NCBI RefSeq assembly: GCF_032362555.1
Contig: NC_083536.1
Location: 186,001 to 250,000 of the forward strand
Direction: 5' to 3'
From: Amyelois transitella
Taxonomy: Eukaryota; Arthropoda; Insecta; Lepidoptera; Pyralidae
Length of the DNA: 64,000 nucleotides
Shown piece after piece: positions 51,793 to 62,543 of the stretch; the first letter of the stretch is position 1; every line of letters starts with the position of its first letter. The notes beneath the pieces are model-generated. The model was not told the DNA's origin. It searched no databases and worked only from the letters and a program-made list of their open reading frames with translations. The translations under genes and the position numbers were made by a program.

Positions 51793-54579
51793 TTAAGAGG
51801 CCATTATGTCCAGCTCGGGCCACACATGTTTATCATTAATATAATCATCCGTGCTGTAATAGGCTTTCCTACAAAGCTCAACTTTAATATACTGTTTGAA
51901 TTTTCTATCATTCATTTCAAGAACACTTTTTGGTAATTTATTGTAAAATCTTATACAATTAATCAGAAATGACTTGCCTACCTTAGCCAGCCGATGTGCT
52001 GGGATCGACAACTTGTAATTGTTCCGCAGTGATCTACTAGTACATTCACCTACTTTTTTGAAAGCGTCTAAGTTTTTCCTAACATGCATGATGTTATCGA
52101 ATATGTATTGGGAGGGCAAAGTTAAAATATTTAGGTTTTTGAAAAAATCTCTAAGGGAATCTCTAAGGGAATCTCTTTGTTTAAGACCGTAGATATATCG
52201 AATTGCCCTTTTTTGTAAAATGAAAATAGTTTGTATGTCTGCTGCTGATCCCCAAAGCAGTAGACCATATGACATTAAACTATGAAAATAACTAAAATAT
52301 ACTAGCTTAGCAGTTGCCACATCCGTCAAATGCCTAATACGACGAATAGCGTATGCTGCAGAACTAAGCCTTTTAGGAAGTTTTAAAATGTGAGCATGCC
52401 ATTTCAAATTTGAATCTAATGTTATTCCTAAGAAAGTAGTACTATCAACAAAATCTAATCTTTTACTACTTATACTAATATCCACATTTGCCTGCCGCAC
52501 ATTGGAAAGTGTAAACTTAATGCATTGGGTCTTATTTGCATTTAACAGTAAGTTGTTGATTGTAAACCAGTTAGAAATGGCGGCTAAAGTGCTATTCACA
52601 TCATCACAGATTTCGCTACGGCGGTTCATTTTAAAAATTAGTGACGTATCATCTGCAAACAACACGATGCCAGTCTGTTTCTCAATCATGCAAGGCAGGT
52701 CGTTGATATATATCAGAAAGAGAAAAGGTCCCAAAATGGAACCTTGCGGTACCCCAATTTTTACCGTCGCTCTTTTCGATTTTGTATTATTTAAATCTAC
52801 CGTCTGTAATCTATCACTAAGATATGATTTAATTAGTTCAACGGCAGCAGTATCGAACCCGTAATGAGCGAGCTTGAGCAGAAGAGTTCTATGATCTACG
52901 CAATTAAATGCTTTGGTCAGATCGCAAAACACTCCGATGGCATCCTGTGAGTCTTCCCATGCATTGAGAATATGAGTGACAAGAGCCACACCTGCATCTG
53001 TTGTACATTTCCCCTCAGTAAAGCCGTATTGCTGACTATGAAATAATTTATTAGACTTAAAGTAACGCTGCATTTGATTAAGCATGATTCTCTCGAACAC
53101 CTTGCTCAAAATTGGTAAAATTGACATTGGTCTATAATTACCAGGATCTGATTTTTCACCTTTCTTGAATAATGGAATTAGTTTACTATACTTCATTAAA
53201 TTTGGAAATATCCCTTGGTCAACACAATTATTGAATATATATGCTAAGTCCCTAGCTATAATATTTATAATATGACATATCACAACAGCCGACATATACC
53301 AATAATCCTCAGACTTTTTCAGATTAACTTCTTTAAAGGTATTAATAATGTCAGTAGGGTCAATATTTAAGAATTCAAATTTGGAACTGCAAATGCTGAC
53401 ATTATTTTTAAGTAGTATTTCAGCTTCATTAGGGCATGAGTCAATATTAGAAGTTAATTCCAACGGTATATTTGTAAAAAAATGTTCAAATAAATTTACT
53501 ATTTCTGTTGTAGAGGTAATTTTCCTATCATTAAATTTAATTTCATTAATATTTTCTTTAAAATTACTTCTACCAGTTTCCTTGTTTATAACACTCCAGG
53601 TTTCCTTTGTTTTGTTAGGAGCATTACTTATTTTGTTTTTAATGAACAAAGATTTTGCATGTAGACATACTTTTTTGAAAATTTTTGAATAATTCCTAAC
53701 ATGGTCTACGAAGCCGCTTTCAAATCGATACTGCTTTTGGGCATATAAATCGTACAAAGTCTTTCTACTTTTGTAGATGCCAACAGTAGCCCATTCATTG
53801 AATTTAAAGTTATTATTGCATTTCCGTTTCTTGTCTATAAATGTTTTAGAGTACACGTCTGAAATGGTAGTAAATAACTTATTATAATGACCATTAGGAT
53901 CGCTGCCCGTGTAAGTTACTGCGCAAATTTTTTTTTCTAAAGAACTTGTAAATTTACTGATTTTATGGGCTGTGATAGGTCTGCACATAATTAGTCCATC
54001 ACATGTACTACGTTTAGTGGAAAAGGTAACTAATTGACCGCAGTGATCAGAGGGTAATTTACTAAATACATTTTTATTATTTGGTTTTTGTTCACTAAAA
54101 ACATTATCAATACATTTAGCAGATGTGGCAGTGAAGCGGGTTGGTTCCAAGAAGGCATTATCTAAGTTAAAACATTTAAATAGGTTAAGAAACTGCATTG
54201 TCACTGTGGAGCTAACTAATATGTCAATGTTGAAATCACCGCAAACAATTACTTTCTTATTACTTTTTGTAGCTACTATTAGAACTTCCTCCATTACATT
54301 CAGGAAATCCATAATACTACTGTTGGGTGGACTATAAATACAAATAACAATGTGTTCCTCAAGCTCGGCACAAGATACCTCAACACAGCGCTCAAGAGAA
54401 AGTCTGACTATGTCATGGCGCTCCTTACAGCGATGACCATTTTTAACATATATTACAGAACCGCCTCTGATTGCAGACCCTCTCCTGAAGCAGCTCACCG
54501 CATTAAAATTGTTAAGACTGGGCATCAGCTCACCCTCCAAGATCCAATGCTCAGTCAAACACACCATATTAACATCCAT
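51793..54579 (-). CDS. LINE D endonuclease-reverse transcriptase, 928 residues
   Basis: This is the longest uninterrupted frame. The endonuclease has VCLTEHWILEGEL, IVICIYSPPNSSIMDF, VIVCGDFNIDILVSS and LPSDHCGQLVTF. The RT has YSKLIPLFKKGEKSDPGNYR, IGVFCDLTKAFNCVDHRTLL (motif A), KIGVPQGSILGPFLFLIYIN, catalytic IVLFADDTSLIFKM and TTFLGITLDSNLKWHAHIL. A TAA sits immediately before the first Met; in-frame sequence upstream (LKIVHQNIQGLPGKELII) belongs to the same endonuclease, so the true start was farther up and is cut by one nonsense codon. A 15-bp in-frame duplication gives SLRDSLRD near 52160. Confidence 0.9.
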   Translation of the reverse strand: MDVNMVCLTEHWILEGELMPSLNNFNAVSCFRRGSAIRGGSVIYVKNGHRCKERHDIVRLSLERCVEVSCAELEEHIVICIYSPPNSSIMDFLNVMEEVLIVATKSNKKVIVCGDFNIDILVSSTVTMQFLNLFKCFNLDNAFLEPTRFTATSAKCIDNVFSEQKPNNKNVFSKLPSDHCGQLVTFSTKRSTCDGLIMCRPITAHKISKFTSSLEKKICAVTYTGSDPNGHYNKLFTTISDVYSKTFIDKKRKCNNNFKFNEWATVGIYKSRKTLYDLYAQKQYRFESGFVDHVRNYSKIFKKVCLHAKSLFIKNKISNAPNKTKETWSVINKETGRSNFKENINEIKFNDRKITSTTEIVNLFEHFFTNIPLELTSNIDSCPNEAEILLKNNVSICSSKFEFLNIDPTDIINTFKEVNLKKSEDYWYMSAVVICHIINIIARDLAYIFNNCVDQGIFPNLMKYSKLIPLFKKGEKSDPGNYRPMSILPILSKVFERIMLNQMQRYFKSNKLFHSQQYGFTEGKCTTDAGVALVTHILNAWEDSQDAIGVFCDLTKAFNCVDHRTLLLKLAHYGFDTAAVELIKSYLSDRLQTVDLNNTKSKRATVKIGVPQGSILGPFLFLIYINDLPCMIEKQTGIVLFADDTSLIFKMNRRSEICDDVNSTLAAISNWFTINNLLLNANKTQCIKFTLSNVRQANVDISISSKRLDFVDSTTFLGITLDSNLKWHAHILKLPKRLSSAAYAIRRIRHLTDVATAKLVYFSYFHSLMSYGLLLWGSAADIQTIFILQKRAIRYIYGLKQRDSLRDSLRDFFKNLNILTLPSQYIFDNIMHVRKNLDAFKKVGECTSRSLRNNYKLSIPAHRLAKVGKSFLINCIRFYNKLPKSVLEMNDRKFKQYIKVELCRKAYYSTDDYINDKHVWPELDIMAS

Positions 54580-54582
54580 TTA

Positions 54583-55044
54583 TTCATTAAATAGATCAAT
54601 AATAAGTTCTTTGCCAGGAAGGCCCTGTATATTTTGGTGTACAATTTTTAATTCATTTGTCCTTCCTTTTGTCCTGTGGCTTAGTTTAAACCACATGTAG
54701 CGTCCACAGAATCATCATTACAAAAATTCTGTAGATTTTGTCAGATTTTGTAAACAATGTAGTTTACCACAATGTAAACTCGTCCGTTCTTTTATATTGT
54801 TTGCTATCAAAGTAGCAATTCTTTTTTTATAAAGTCTAGAAAGATAAATATTATCTTTAGTCAAAAAACAATTTTTTATGAAAAGATTTGTATAAAAAAA
54901 TACAAACTTGTCATGACGACATGACATATTATGAACAATATTGTTCATCAAATGAATAAATTTATTCTTCTTTGGCGTCTGACAACTTATATAGGGAAAA
55001 GCACAAAAAAATATTTTACCTACATTTAAATTATTCAGAGTACC
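54583..55044 (-). other. LINE D 5' region
   Basis: It contains the cut-off endonuclease start (54583-54700) and an AT-rich part. A minus frame at 54951-54718 (LTKDNIYLSRLYKKRIATLI) could be the end of a lost ORF1, but evidence is weak. Confidence 0.45.
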
Positions 55045-55875
55045 TTGACACCGGGCCAGGTCTTGCCGGGGGCATCAGGGTAGAACCTGCAACTGCCCCC
55101 ACATTTCCAGGTTGTTTGACGGCCTCTGCTTTTTCAGCGTCTTTGGCCTTTTCAGCCTCTTTATTGCGGCGGTCAGCCGCAAGCGGTGGACGCAGCACCT
55201 CCTGAGGGGCAAAAATAGCCCTTTTCTCCAGCTCCTTAATGCGGTCGTTCACCATTCCCCCCAACGAGAGGAATAGGTTCCTGGTGAGGGACTCTCCGAA
55301 CGACCGCATGGAGCGGTCAACTTGGGCCATAATGTTGGCCGTCGAGGCCAAGGGATTCGCATCAGGGGCCTTCCTCTCCGAGAATGCGGTACGGAGGGCT
55401 TTCGTCTCCTGCCTGAGCAGAGCCAATTCCTCCCGCATTCTCTTGTTGTCAGCCGCCATTTTGCGGATGACCTCAGACACTTCGCCTCGGTCCGCGATTT
55501 TGTCCGCCGCTGCAAGGATCTCTGCACAGGCGGCCTTCATTTTCGCCCAAGTTGTTCCCTTAAGGTTGCCCGACTTCTTGGCCTCCTCAAGGACGGTCCG
55601 AGCCGCCTTGCTCACCACCTCCAGCTGGCCGTCCACAGTTGAGTCCACAGTGTCGACAGTTGGGAGGGACTTGCGTCTCTCTGGCGGTAAGTGCCCCCCC
55701 CAGATACGGTGGGGCAGCCCACGCCCGAAGGCGTGGGGTGAGATTCTCCGACTCCTTGGGAGTCGGTACCCTCCTGGGGTATAGTAGTTTTCTTAGACGC
55801 TATTTCATTACTTTCCTTTTTTTTACAGGGTGAGGTCCCTGATCTCCTCCACCTCTTCAGTGGGCGCTTGGGACG
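55045..55875 (-). pseudogene. R1-clade LINE copy 2 ORF1, N-terminal part
   Basis: A basic segment (KRPLKRWRRSGTSPCKKK) begins near 55875. The frame then reads TIPQEGTDSQGVGESHPTPS and meets a run of eight G near 55695 (plus-strand C-run), where a shift is needed to enter LPPERRKSLPTVDTVDST. The following helical region (VSKAARTVLEEAKKSGNLKG, DNKRMREELALLRQETKALR) runs to PPARPGPV at the LINE D junction. The N-terminal half of R1-type ORF1 is usually helical and poorly conserved. Apart from the G-run shift it is open. Confidence 0.75.
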
Positions 55876-55904
55876 GGACTGACGGAAAGGGTTAGGTCAA
55901 AAGT

Positions 55905-56070
55905 ACCCGAAACCGCCGAGCTTGCATGAGGAGAGTTATGAATGTGGATGAAGCGAAGGAAGTATGCAGAGATCGTGGCAAGTGGAAAGAGGTAGTCTCT
56001 GCCTACCCCTCCAGGAAAGAGGCGTGATTTTATGTATGTATGTATGTGTGTTTTAATGTATGTATATATA
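55905..56070 (+). repeat. RTE LINE 3' end with TGTA tail
   Basis: It encodes VMNVDEAKEVCRDRGKWKEV and VSAYPSRKEA before a stop, which is the RT C-terminus of an RTE-type LINE, followed by a (TGTA)n tail at 56035-56062. A related piece lies at 37549-37612. Confidence 0.8.
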
Positions 56071-56260
56071 GTTAAATAAATAATTTTGTTTACACATGAG
56101 ATTGTACGTTGAGACACCATGAGTTATGTAAACTACAAGTGGGGGAAGGCTGGTTTTCTGATATACAAGCATCTGCTTAGTTCAGACACCAGTCTCACAT
56201 AATTTTACCTATGTTATGTATTTTAAAAAAGAAATTCTATTAAAAAAACTATATTTAAAG
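56071..56260. other. Short unassigned interval
   Basis: This AT-rich piece lies between the RTE tail and the BEL/Pao remnant; no feature was recognised. Confidence 0.4.
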
Positions 56261-57752
56261 TACGTATTGCAATCATCGATAGAGTTAATCATAAAAGAAC
56301 AGTTAAAGTAAGGGAAAATGATCGACAATGGAAAAGGCCGGTTAAAAGACTCCCCGAAAACAACGAAAGAGAAAAAGTTTTAGAAAAATCACTTATCAGA
56401 ATATTAGATGCTGAGTTTGTACGCAAAACTGAAGAATTGTGGGTTCGAGCAATGCAGCAAGAGACCTTTGCTATTGAAATAAGTGCTCTTGAAAATGGAG
56501 AAAATATTCCAAAGGACAGTAGACTTCGTCATCTAGCAATCATATTAGAGAAGTCGGTTTTTAAGTTAAAATCTAGAATTTTACATACAGAAAAAAGCAG
56601 TTGTAAACAAAAAAAACTTGCAATTTTAGATGGAAATCATAGATATAAACAGCTGTACATAGCATGGTTGCATAAGAAGCTTCATCATAGCAGTACTGAA
56701 GTGATAGTCAATGAAGCACGACAACATTATTGGATATTGAGACTTCGATCGATAACGAAAAAAGGCATTAAAAACTGTCAAGAATGTCAAATTAGAAAGG
56801 TAAAACCAACAATACCATCAAAAGGTGATTATCCCTACAATCGGTTGGCTCATCATTAGAGACCATTCACTTTCATTGGCTTGGATTATTTTGGACCACT
56901 CACTGTCATAGTTGGACGGAACCACATGAAAAGGTATGTCGCATTATTTACATGTCTTACAACGCTGTTCATTTAGAGATCGCAGCAAACCTTAGTGCCG
57001 ACTCCGCAATTATGGCTCTAATACGAATGATAGCCCGACGTGGACTTCCTACAGATATAATAAATAAATAAATAACAAATATATACGGGAAAAATTACAC
57101 AGAACTCAACGACACTATATTTTATAATAAATACTTATATAGATAAACATCCAAGACCCAGGCCAATCAAAAAAAAGTTTCTCATCATGCCCTGGCCGGG
57201 ATTCGAACCCGGGACCTCCGGTGTCACAGACAAGCGTACTACCGCTGCGCCACAGAGGCCGTTATATGCAGACAAATAATTCAGACAATGGAATAAACTT
57301 ACATGATTCGGATCGGGAACTGCGAGAAGCTCTTTGTGACGAAACTGCTAATACGCAATTATCTGGAAATTTATACCACCATCAGCACCTTTTATGGGAG
57401 AAGCTTGGGAACATCTGGTGAAATCAGTTAAAACAGCCCTTTATAAAGTTTTAGGTGAAAAAAGAAACATTAGCAACTTTACTATGTGAAGTAGAATACA
57501 CAGTGAACAGCCGACCATTAACTCATATTTCAACAACACTAGAAGATGAAGAAGCATTAACCCCCAATCTTTTTCTTCTTAGAGAATCAGGAAAAATTCA
57601 ACACGTAGGCACATTTACAGATACGGACTTAAAACTACGGGTTCAATGGAGACAGTGTCAACGATTAGCAAATATTTTTTGGGAATGATGATTGATAAAC
57701 ATGAGATAACTAAATGTAATGATCCCACGAATATTAGATAACGACTAGAATA
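56261..57752 (+). pseudogene. BEL/Pao element integrase remnant
   Basis: The frame 56437-56859 includes LYIAWLHKKLHHSSTEVIVN, ARQHYWILRLRS and CQECQIRKVKP, the zinc-binding HHCC region of BEL/Pao integrase. Shifted frames continue with [12 protein letters not shown] (first catalytic Asp) and ARRGLPTD up to a SINE at 57057. After it the frame resumes with NSDNGINL (second Asp), later CEVEYTVNSRPLTHIS and LTPNLFLL, the region with the third acidic residue (E of VEYTVN). RT, RNase H and gag are missing. Stops are frequent. It is a decayed LTR-retrotransposon fragment. Confidence 0.8.
57057..57262 (-). repeat. tRNA-derived SINE, copy 2, inside BEL/Pao integrase
   Basis: It has the same tRNA-like head as copy 1 (57184-57261; B box GGTTCGAATCC, A-box region GGCGCAGCGGTAG) and the same body phrase CTTATATAGAT. 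It is shorter than copy 1 by about 55 bp in the body. ATAT-like bases on both sides may be a short target duplication. Orientation relative to its host gene (antisense) is the same as for copy 1. Confidence 0.85.
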
Positions 57753-57754
57753 TA

Positions 57755-59396
57755 CACTGGACAGCAAATAAACCGGGCCACCTGCTAACTTTGAACTCTA
57801 ATTCGATTTTCTCAAAAAGTATGAAACTTGCAACTATCAATTTATACTTACTGAAAGTGCGTTTCATGACGATTAAAATGAGTATAAATTTAATCTTAAG
57901 TACCGTCAACTCACACTGTAATTAAGTAACAAACACAATGCTAACGATTTGCTCTGTTTTGAATAAATTCGCGTTTTGGGATCTTTTTTCTGCAGCGAGG
58001 GAAGTTGGATATTTCTTTTCATTTCTTTAGTTTTTGTGTATCGTTGGCTCAGACGCGTGTATTTTTGCTACTTTTTTCGATCAATAATGGATACGACACC
58101 TCAGGAAGCAGCTCAAGCTGTAGCGCTCCTTCAGGCAGGTATTGGGCAACGTGAGGTCGCTCGAAGACTTCGAATCAGCAGATCTTCGGTGCAACCAGTT
58201 TATAAACGATACCTAGAGACTGGAGCATTCAATCGCCGCCCAGGTACGGGCAGACCTAGGGCTACATCAGCAGCAGATGATCGTTATATCCAACTTACTG
58301 TTCTACGAATTCGTCGCCTCAACGCAGTTCAGGTTCAACAAAGTCTGCGTGATGAACGCCAAGTGAGCATAAGTACAGATACTGTAAGGAGGAGACTTGC
58401 TGAATGGAACCTGACTCCAAAAAGAGCTGCTACAGGTCCAGCATTAACCGTAGCTCACCGTCGAGCACGACTTGAAGTTGCTCGAGGGCATATGGATTGG
58501 ACGTTAGAGCAGTGGGGTAATGTGCTCTTCACTGATGAGACCAGGGTGAGCCTACATGGTAGTGATCGACGTCAGAGAGTATATCGTCGCCTTGGAGAAC
58601 GTTACTCTCAGTGTTGCATCGAAGAAACTGTTGCATATGGAGGAGGATCTCTAATGGTCTGGGGCGGCTTCTCGTTAACCGCACGTACTGCGTTGGTTTT
58701 CAACCGATGGGCCATACACGTGGACTAACGTCGCATCGGTACATTACTGAAGTCCTCGCAGACAATTTGGTACCTTACGCAGGATATATCGGCCAGGATA
58801 TGCAGTTGATGCATGATAATGCACGGCCTCATGTTGCTCACGTGGTGACCCAGTACCTACGCGACGTCGGCATTCATACGATGGATTGGCCAGCTCGAAG
58901 CCCAGACTTGAATCTGATAGAACATTTATGGGATGAGCTGAAACGTCGGGTTCGAGCCCGGGTACCTGCTCCAACAAGGCTTCCAGAGCTGCGAATCGCA
59001 ATTGAAGAGGAATGGAACGCAATTCCCCAAGATTTCATCGTCAGGCTCGTGAGGTCAATGAATACGAGGATGCTAGCAGTTGTCCGAGCAAGGGGAGGGA
59101 ACACTGAATACTGACCAAAAACTTTTTTTCACTTTTTTCTTTGTTTCCGGATTAATTTTTGTTTTTTAACTTGTAATTACTTACCATTTGTATGACTACA
59201 AAACGACACTTCTTTGTAAAATCTTTAATAAACACTTAATTTGATTAATTGATTACAATGTGTTTCCATTTATTTTAATCGTCATGAAACGCACTTTCCG
59301 TAGGTATAATTCGAAATTTGTATATGTTATACTTTTTGAGGAAATCTAATTAGAGTTTTTAGGTAGCAGGTGGCCCGGTTTATTTGCTGTCCAGTG
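57755..59396 (+). mobile_element. Tc1-type transposon, nearly complete
   Basis: The outer 33 bp of both ends are perfectly inverted (CACTGGACAGCAAATAAACC and onward), and imperfect inverted repeats extend to about 57880 and 59273. TA flanks both ends (57753-57754 and 59397-59398). The element is 1642 bp with one transposase gene. It is unrelated in TIR sequence to the Tc1 at 13964. Confidence 0.95.
58087..59114 (+). pseudogene. Tc1 transposase with a single frameshift
   Basis: ATG at 58087 opens MDTTPQEAAQAVALLQAGIG with two helix-turn-helix units (QREVARRLRISRSSVQPVY and RLNAVQVQQSLRDERQ) around the GTGRPRAT hook. The catalytic part has NVLFTDETRVSLHG (first Asp), then after a shift near 58690-58710 MHDNARPHVAHVV (second Asp) and SPDLNLIEHLWDELKRR with Glu 34 residues later, a DD34E triad. 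The C-terminus is LAVVRARGGNTEY. One small indel is the only visible lesion, so the insertion is young or the family is still active elsewhere. Confidence 0.9.
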
Positions 59397-59398
59397 TA

Positions 59399-60095
59399 TA
59401 ATGGTACCGCATCCCCTCAGAAGTCAGTTGCATCAATCAGTTGCATCAATCAGTTGTATTAAGCAGTTGCACTCAGTCAATTGCAATATAACAGTGTCAT
59501 AAAATAGTAGTGTATACCTAAGTGCTCACAATATAACTCTAGTAAGTATTGTTTAAGTCAAAGTGTAATTCTTGAATATATTTATAGTGATAAACGTTCA
59601 GTGTCTATTCACTGCAAGCACTTTCCCACACACCAAACCATCGCCAAACCGCTCGGGCCATTACAAATTGGTGTCTAGAAGTGGGATTGCTTCGAAAATA
59701 GTCCTGCTGAATAATCTTCGAGTGCTGGTATCCAAAGTGATCCTGCGAGCTTCATACCAAACACTACGCGTTGGTATCCGGGAATCCTGCGAGCCGTACT
59801 CACCTTGGACGATTCGGTGACCATCACTAATCGTTACATCGTTAAGAAGATTTCATTCAAGACACTATGATAACAGTAAGCAGCGTAAAGGTGTTATTCA
59901 CGTGAGTACTTTGCCTTCTGTTAAAAACCCCGTAAAAAAAAAACCCTCCTGTACACGGAATATTGCCAGTAAGAGAAAAACCAAAATTGCCAAAATAAAG
60001 TGAAGTGAAAAAAGTGTTCAATCTAGACAAAAAAAAATAGTGTTCAACCCTACAAAATACTTAATAAGAACTATAATACATATTAAGCCGTAACC
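59399..60095 (+). repeat. Putative LTR and leader of Gypsy element 3
   Basis: There is no gene. Repeated AGTTGCATCAATC motifs occur near 59425-59470. The segment ATTACAAATTGGTGTCTAGAAG near 59662 looks like the LTR-leader boundary of Gypsy elements with a primer-binding site, and A-rich leader runs to the gag ATG. No second LTR is in the window. Confidence 0.4.
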
Positions 60096-60675
60096 ATGTC
60101 GCATTCCGAAAGCGTATCTACTTCTAAAAATAGCTGTTATATTTTTTTGGAAATGGCAGAAAGAATGTTAACCAAATTTGATGGCAATAAGGCGCGTATT
60201 CACAAATTTTTTGACAACTGTGACACTGTTAATAATTTAATTAATCCAAATTTAAAAGGAGTTGTTTTAAAAATAATAATAACCAAAATTACCGATAATG
60301 CTAGGTCCATGATTAGAAATAGAGAATTTTTAATTTTCGATAATCTAAAATCTTATTTATTAGACACTTATACCAAAAAACGAACTATAGGACAATGGCA
60401 GCTCGAATTGAGTAGTTGTAGACAAGAGCATAATGAAAATGTCCTAGGTTATGCAAAAAAAAGTCGAAAATTGTTATATAAAATTAATAAACTCTTTAGA
60501 TTTGACCAACCAAACAATTGAAGCCCGTAAAGCATGTATCGAATTACTCAAATCACAAGCTTTGAGTGTATTCATCACAGGTCTTAATAAAGATTCAAAC
60601 TTAAAAATTAAAGCCTTACAACCCAAAACATTAGAGGACGCTATTTCCATGGCAGTCTTAGAAGAACAACAATAG
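60096..60675 (+). pseudogene. Gypsy element 3 gag, frameshifted and truncated
   Basis: ATG at 60096 starts MSHSESVSTSKNSCYIFLEM, then MLTKFDGNKARIHKFFDNCD, ITDNARSMIRNREFLIFDNL and IGQWQLELSSCRQEHNENVL, the capsid-like core of gag in the 17.6/297-type Gypsy group. A shift near 60480-60520 leads to TIEARKACIELLKSQALSVF and ALQPKTLEDAISMAVLEEQQ, then a stop. Pol is absent; Helitron sequence begins about 100 bases later. Confidence 0.75.
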
Positions 60676-60771
60676 GCTATTTGACTGTTTTTTAGAAATG
60701 GTTTAAAATTATTCTTTATGACATAATAAACACACTTTATTTATATTTCCGAGAAATACGCAGTATCCATA

Positions 60772-61136
60772 TCCATACATATAATAAAACTGTAACTGAA
60801 CATTGTCTGTACATTGAAGATATTTAAGAAAAAATATTGTAAGGGATCTTTTTAGGGTCAATAGAAGCCAAAACAATTTTTTTTGATTTTTTGTCTGTCT
60901 GTCTGTCTGTCCGTCTGTCTGTCTGTATGTTTGTACGCGCATCACGCAAAATCTACCGAACGGATCTAAACGAAATTCGGCACAGATATAGTTAGTAACC
61001 TGGATTAGAATATAGGCTACTTTTTATCCTGAAATTCTATCCCAAGGGAATGAAATAGGGGGTGCAAGTTTGTATGGAACTTCGTCATTTTTGAATCGAT
61101 ATAAAAGCTATAAATAATTTATTATCATATTTATTA
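60772..61136 (+). repeat. Helitron 5' end fragment
   Basis: TCCATACATATAATAAAAC at 60772 resembles a Helitron 5' terminus. The next 105 bp recur at 62544-62650. (GTCT)n and a GATCTAAACGAAATTCGGCA phrase follow. It runs into a second, complete Helitron at 61137. Confidence 0.65.
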
Positions 61137-61396
61137 CTAGCTGTGCCCGCGACTTCATCCGCGTGGAATTGTTATTTTGACCATCATTGAAGGATGGATA
61201 ATTTTCCCCGTTTTTTTTCCACATAGTCCATTTTTTGTTTTCTCGTTAAAGTTGCAGCGTGATGTTATATAGCCTAAAGCCTTCCTCGATAAATGGTATA
61301 TTCAACGCAAAAATAATTTTTCATTTCGAATCAGTAGTTCCTAAGATTAGCGCGTTCAAACAAACAAACTCTTCAGCTTTATAATGTTAGTATAGA
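61137..61396 (-). mobile_element. Short non-autonomous Helitron, 260 bp
   Basis: On the minus strand it starts TCTATACTAACATTATAAAG at 61396 and ends with hairpin CGCGGATGAAGTCGCGGGC and CTAG at 61140-61137. Flanking bases on the plus strand are A and T. The body matches 37722-38000. Confidence 0.88.
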
Positions 61397-61619
61397 TTAT
61401 GCAAAAAAATTGATGTACCTACGTGAGTGCCTGTTTGAGGATGCTATTCAATCACGCAAATTCTATTGGATAGATTTTGATGAAACTTACGTACACGGGA
61501 AGAATAATGCCTGGAATAGAACATAGTTTATTTTTCTTACAAAAGCAAAGCTCGGAAGCGCAGCTGTTAAAAAACGAATAAATTCTAAAGACAAAAAAAG
61601 GAAATTATAATAATGGAAA
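61397..61619. other. Interval between Helitron pieces
   Basis: AT-rich DNA with the phrase TCACGCAAATTCTATTGGAT, similar to Helitron leader sequence. No gene was found. Confidence 0.4.
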
Positions 61620-61957
61620 GTTAAAGTACCTATCTCTTTGTTTACAACATTTGCTGTCTTGCCCATTGGAGACATCACAAATTAACTGTCACAGCTGGTG
61701 ACCCGCGAGCAAGCGACGTAGAGCTGTCCGTGTGAGAAGCAAATCGTCCTGAGGTCGACTCCGGCTGCTCCAAGTGTTTGACCTTGCGATTTGTTAATTG
61801 TCATCGCGAAACATATAGCCATTGGAAACTGTACACGCTTAATTAGAAATGGAAAGTTGTTGGGAATGAGGGGAATGCGCGGTATAAAAACAATTTCACC
61901 AGCTGCACAACCAGTAAGAATTTTAGCTTCTATTATAATATTATGAAGCGACACCAC
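61620..61957 (-). pseudogene. Helitron helicase C-terminal fragment
   Basis: The frame gives [57 protein letters not shown] and [17 protein letters not shown], the last helicase blocks, before a TAA; the region beyond (MSPMGKTANVVNKE) still resembles the family. It is a different Helitron copy from the one at 25037 and is only a fragment. Its last 170 bp are repeated in inverse orientation at 62655-62825. Confidence 0.82.
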
Positions 61958-62543
61958 TTTAAGGCAGTCCCATTACAAAATGGAATGTCTACTTTTAGAG
62001 CAATTGTATGCGCGGGCAGTCCAGATGCCGAAAGTGAATTAAGGAACTCTACCGAATAATTATCTAATTTTGCCAGCGACTACAATCGCGTTATTTCTTA
62101 AATTCTCGAGGCGCCATCTCGTATCGGATGGTCAAAAAATAAATATCTAAACCACGGGAACTAAATCAATGGTGAAATGGTAAGTACTGGCGTTACTACA
62201 TGTGTGTTATTCCTGCTAATCTTGAGGAGCGCAACCGTCGCCGATGCGGGGCGCGTCAAACTACCTACATAAAAAAAAATTCTTCTCAAAGATGTGGTGA
62301 AACGGTAAGTGCTGGCGAAACTAAATCAATGAATAAAAGAAGTTTAAATTTTTTTAATTAATTTTTAATTTTTTTTTAATTAATTAAAAATTTTGCCAGC
62401 GGCTACAATTGTGTTATTTCTTAAATTCTCATGAGGCGCCATCTCGTATCGGGTGGGCAAAAAATAAATATCTAAACCACGGGAACTAAATAAATAAACA
62501 AAGCATAATTAATTTAATCAATAAAATGCTATTTTTTCAATCA
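61958..62543. repeat. Non-coding DNA with an internal direct duplication
   Basis: About 100 bp, including GGCGCCATCTCGTATCGG and TAAATATCTAAACCACGGGA, occur at 62068-62165 and again at 62390-62492. A GGTAAGTACTGGCG-like phrase occurs at about 62178 and 62299. No protein motif was seen. Confidence 0.6.

Larger units (their letters stand above)
51443..55044 (-). mobile_element. LINE D inserted in R1 copy 2 ORF1
   Basis: Flanks are TTGAC at 51438-51442 and 55045-55049. The 3' end carries an AGAAT pentanucleotide tail (51443-51463 on the plus strand) and a 3' UTR also found at 31674-31817. The ORF1 reading frame of the host LINE joins exactly when the insertion and one TTGAC are removed. Confidence 0.93.
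48001..55890 (-). mobile_element. R1-clade LINE, copy 2, split by LINE D
   Basis: ORF1 (55875-55045 and 51442-50458) and ORF2 (50458-48310) lie in order on the minus strand, with GC-rich coding sequence and a 3' region at 48001-48309. LINE D (51443-55044) interrupts ORF1. Confidence 0.87.
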
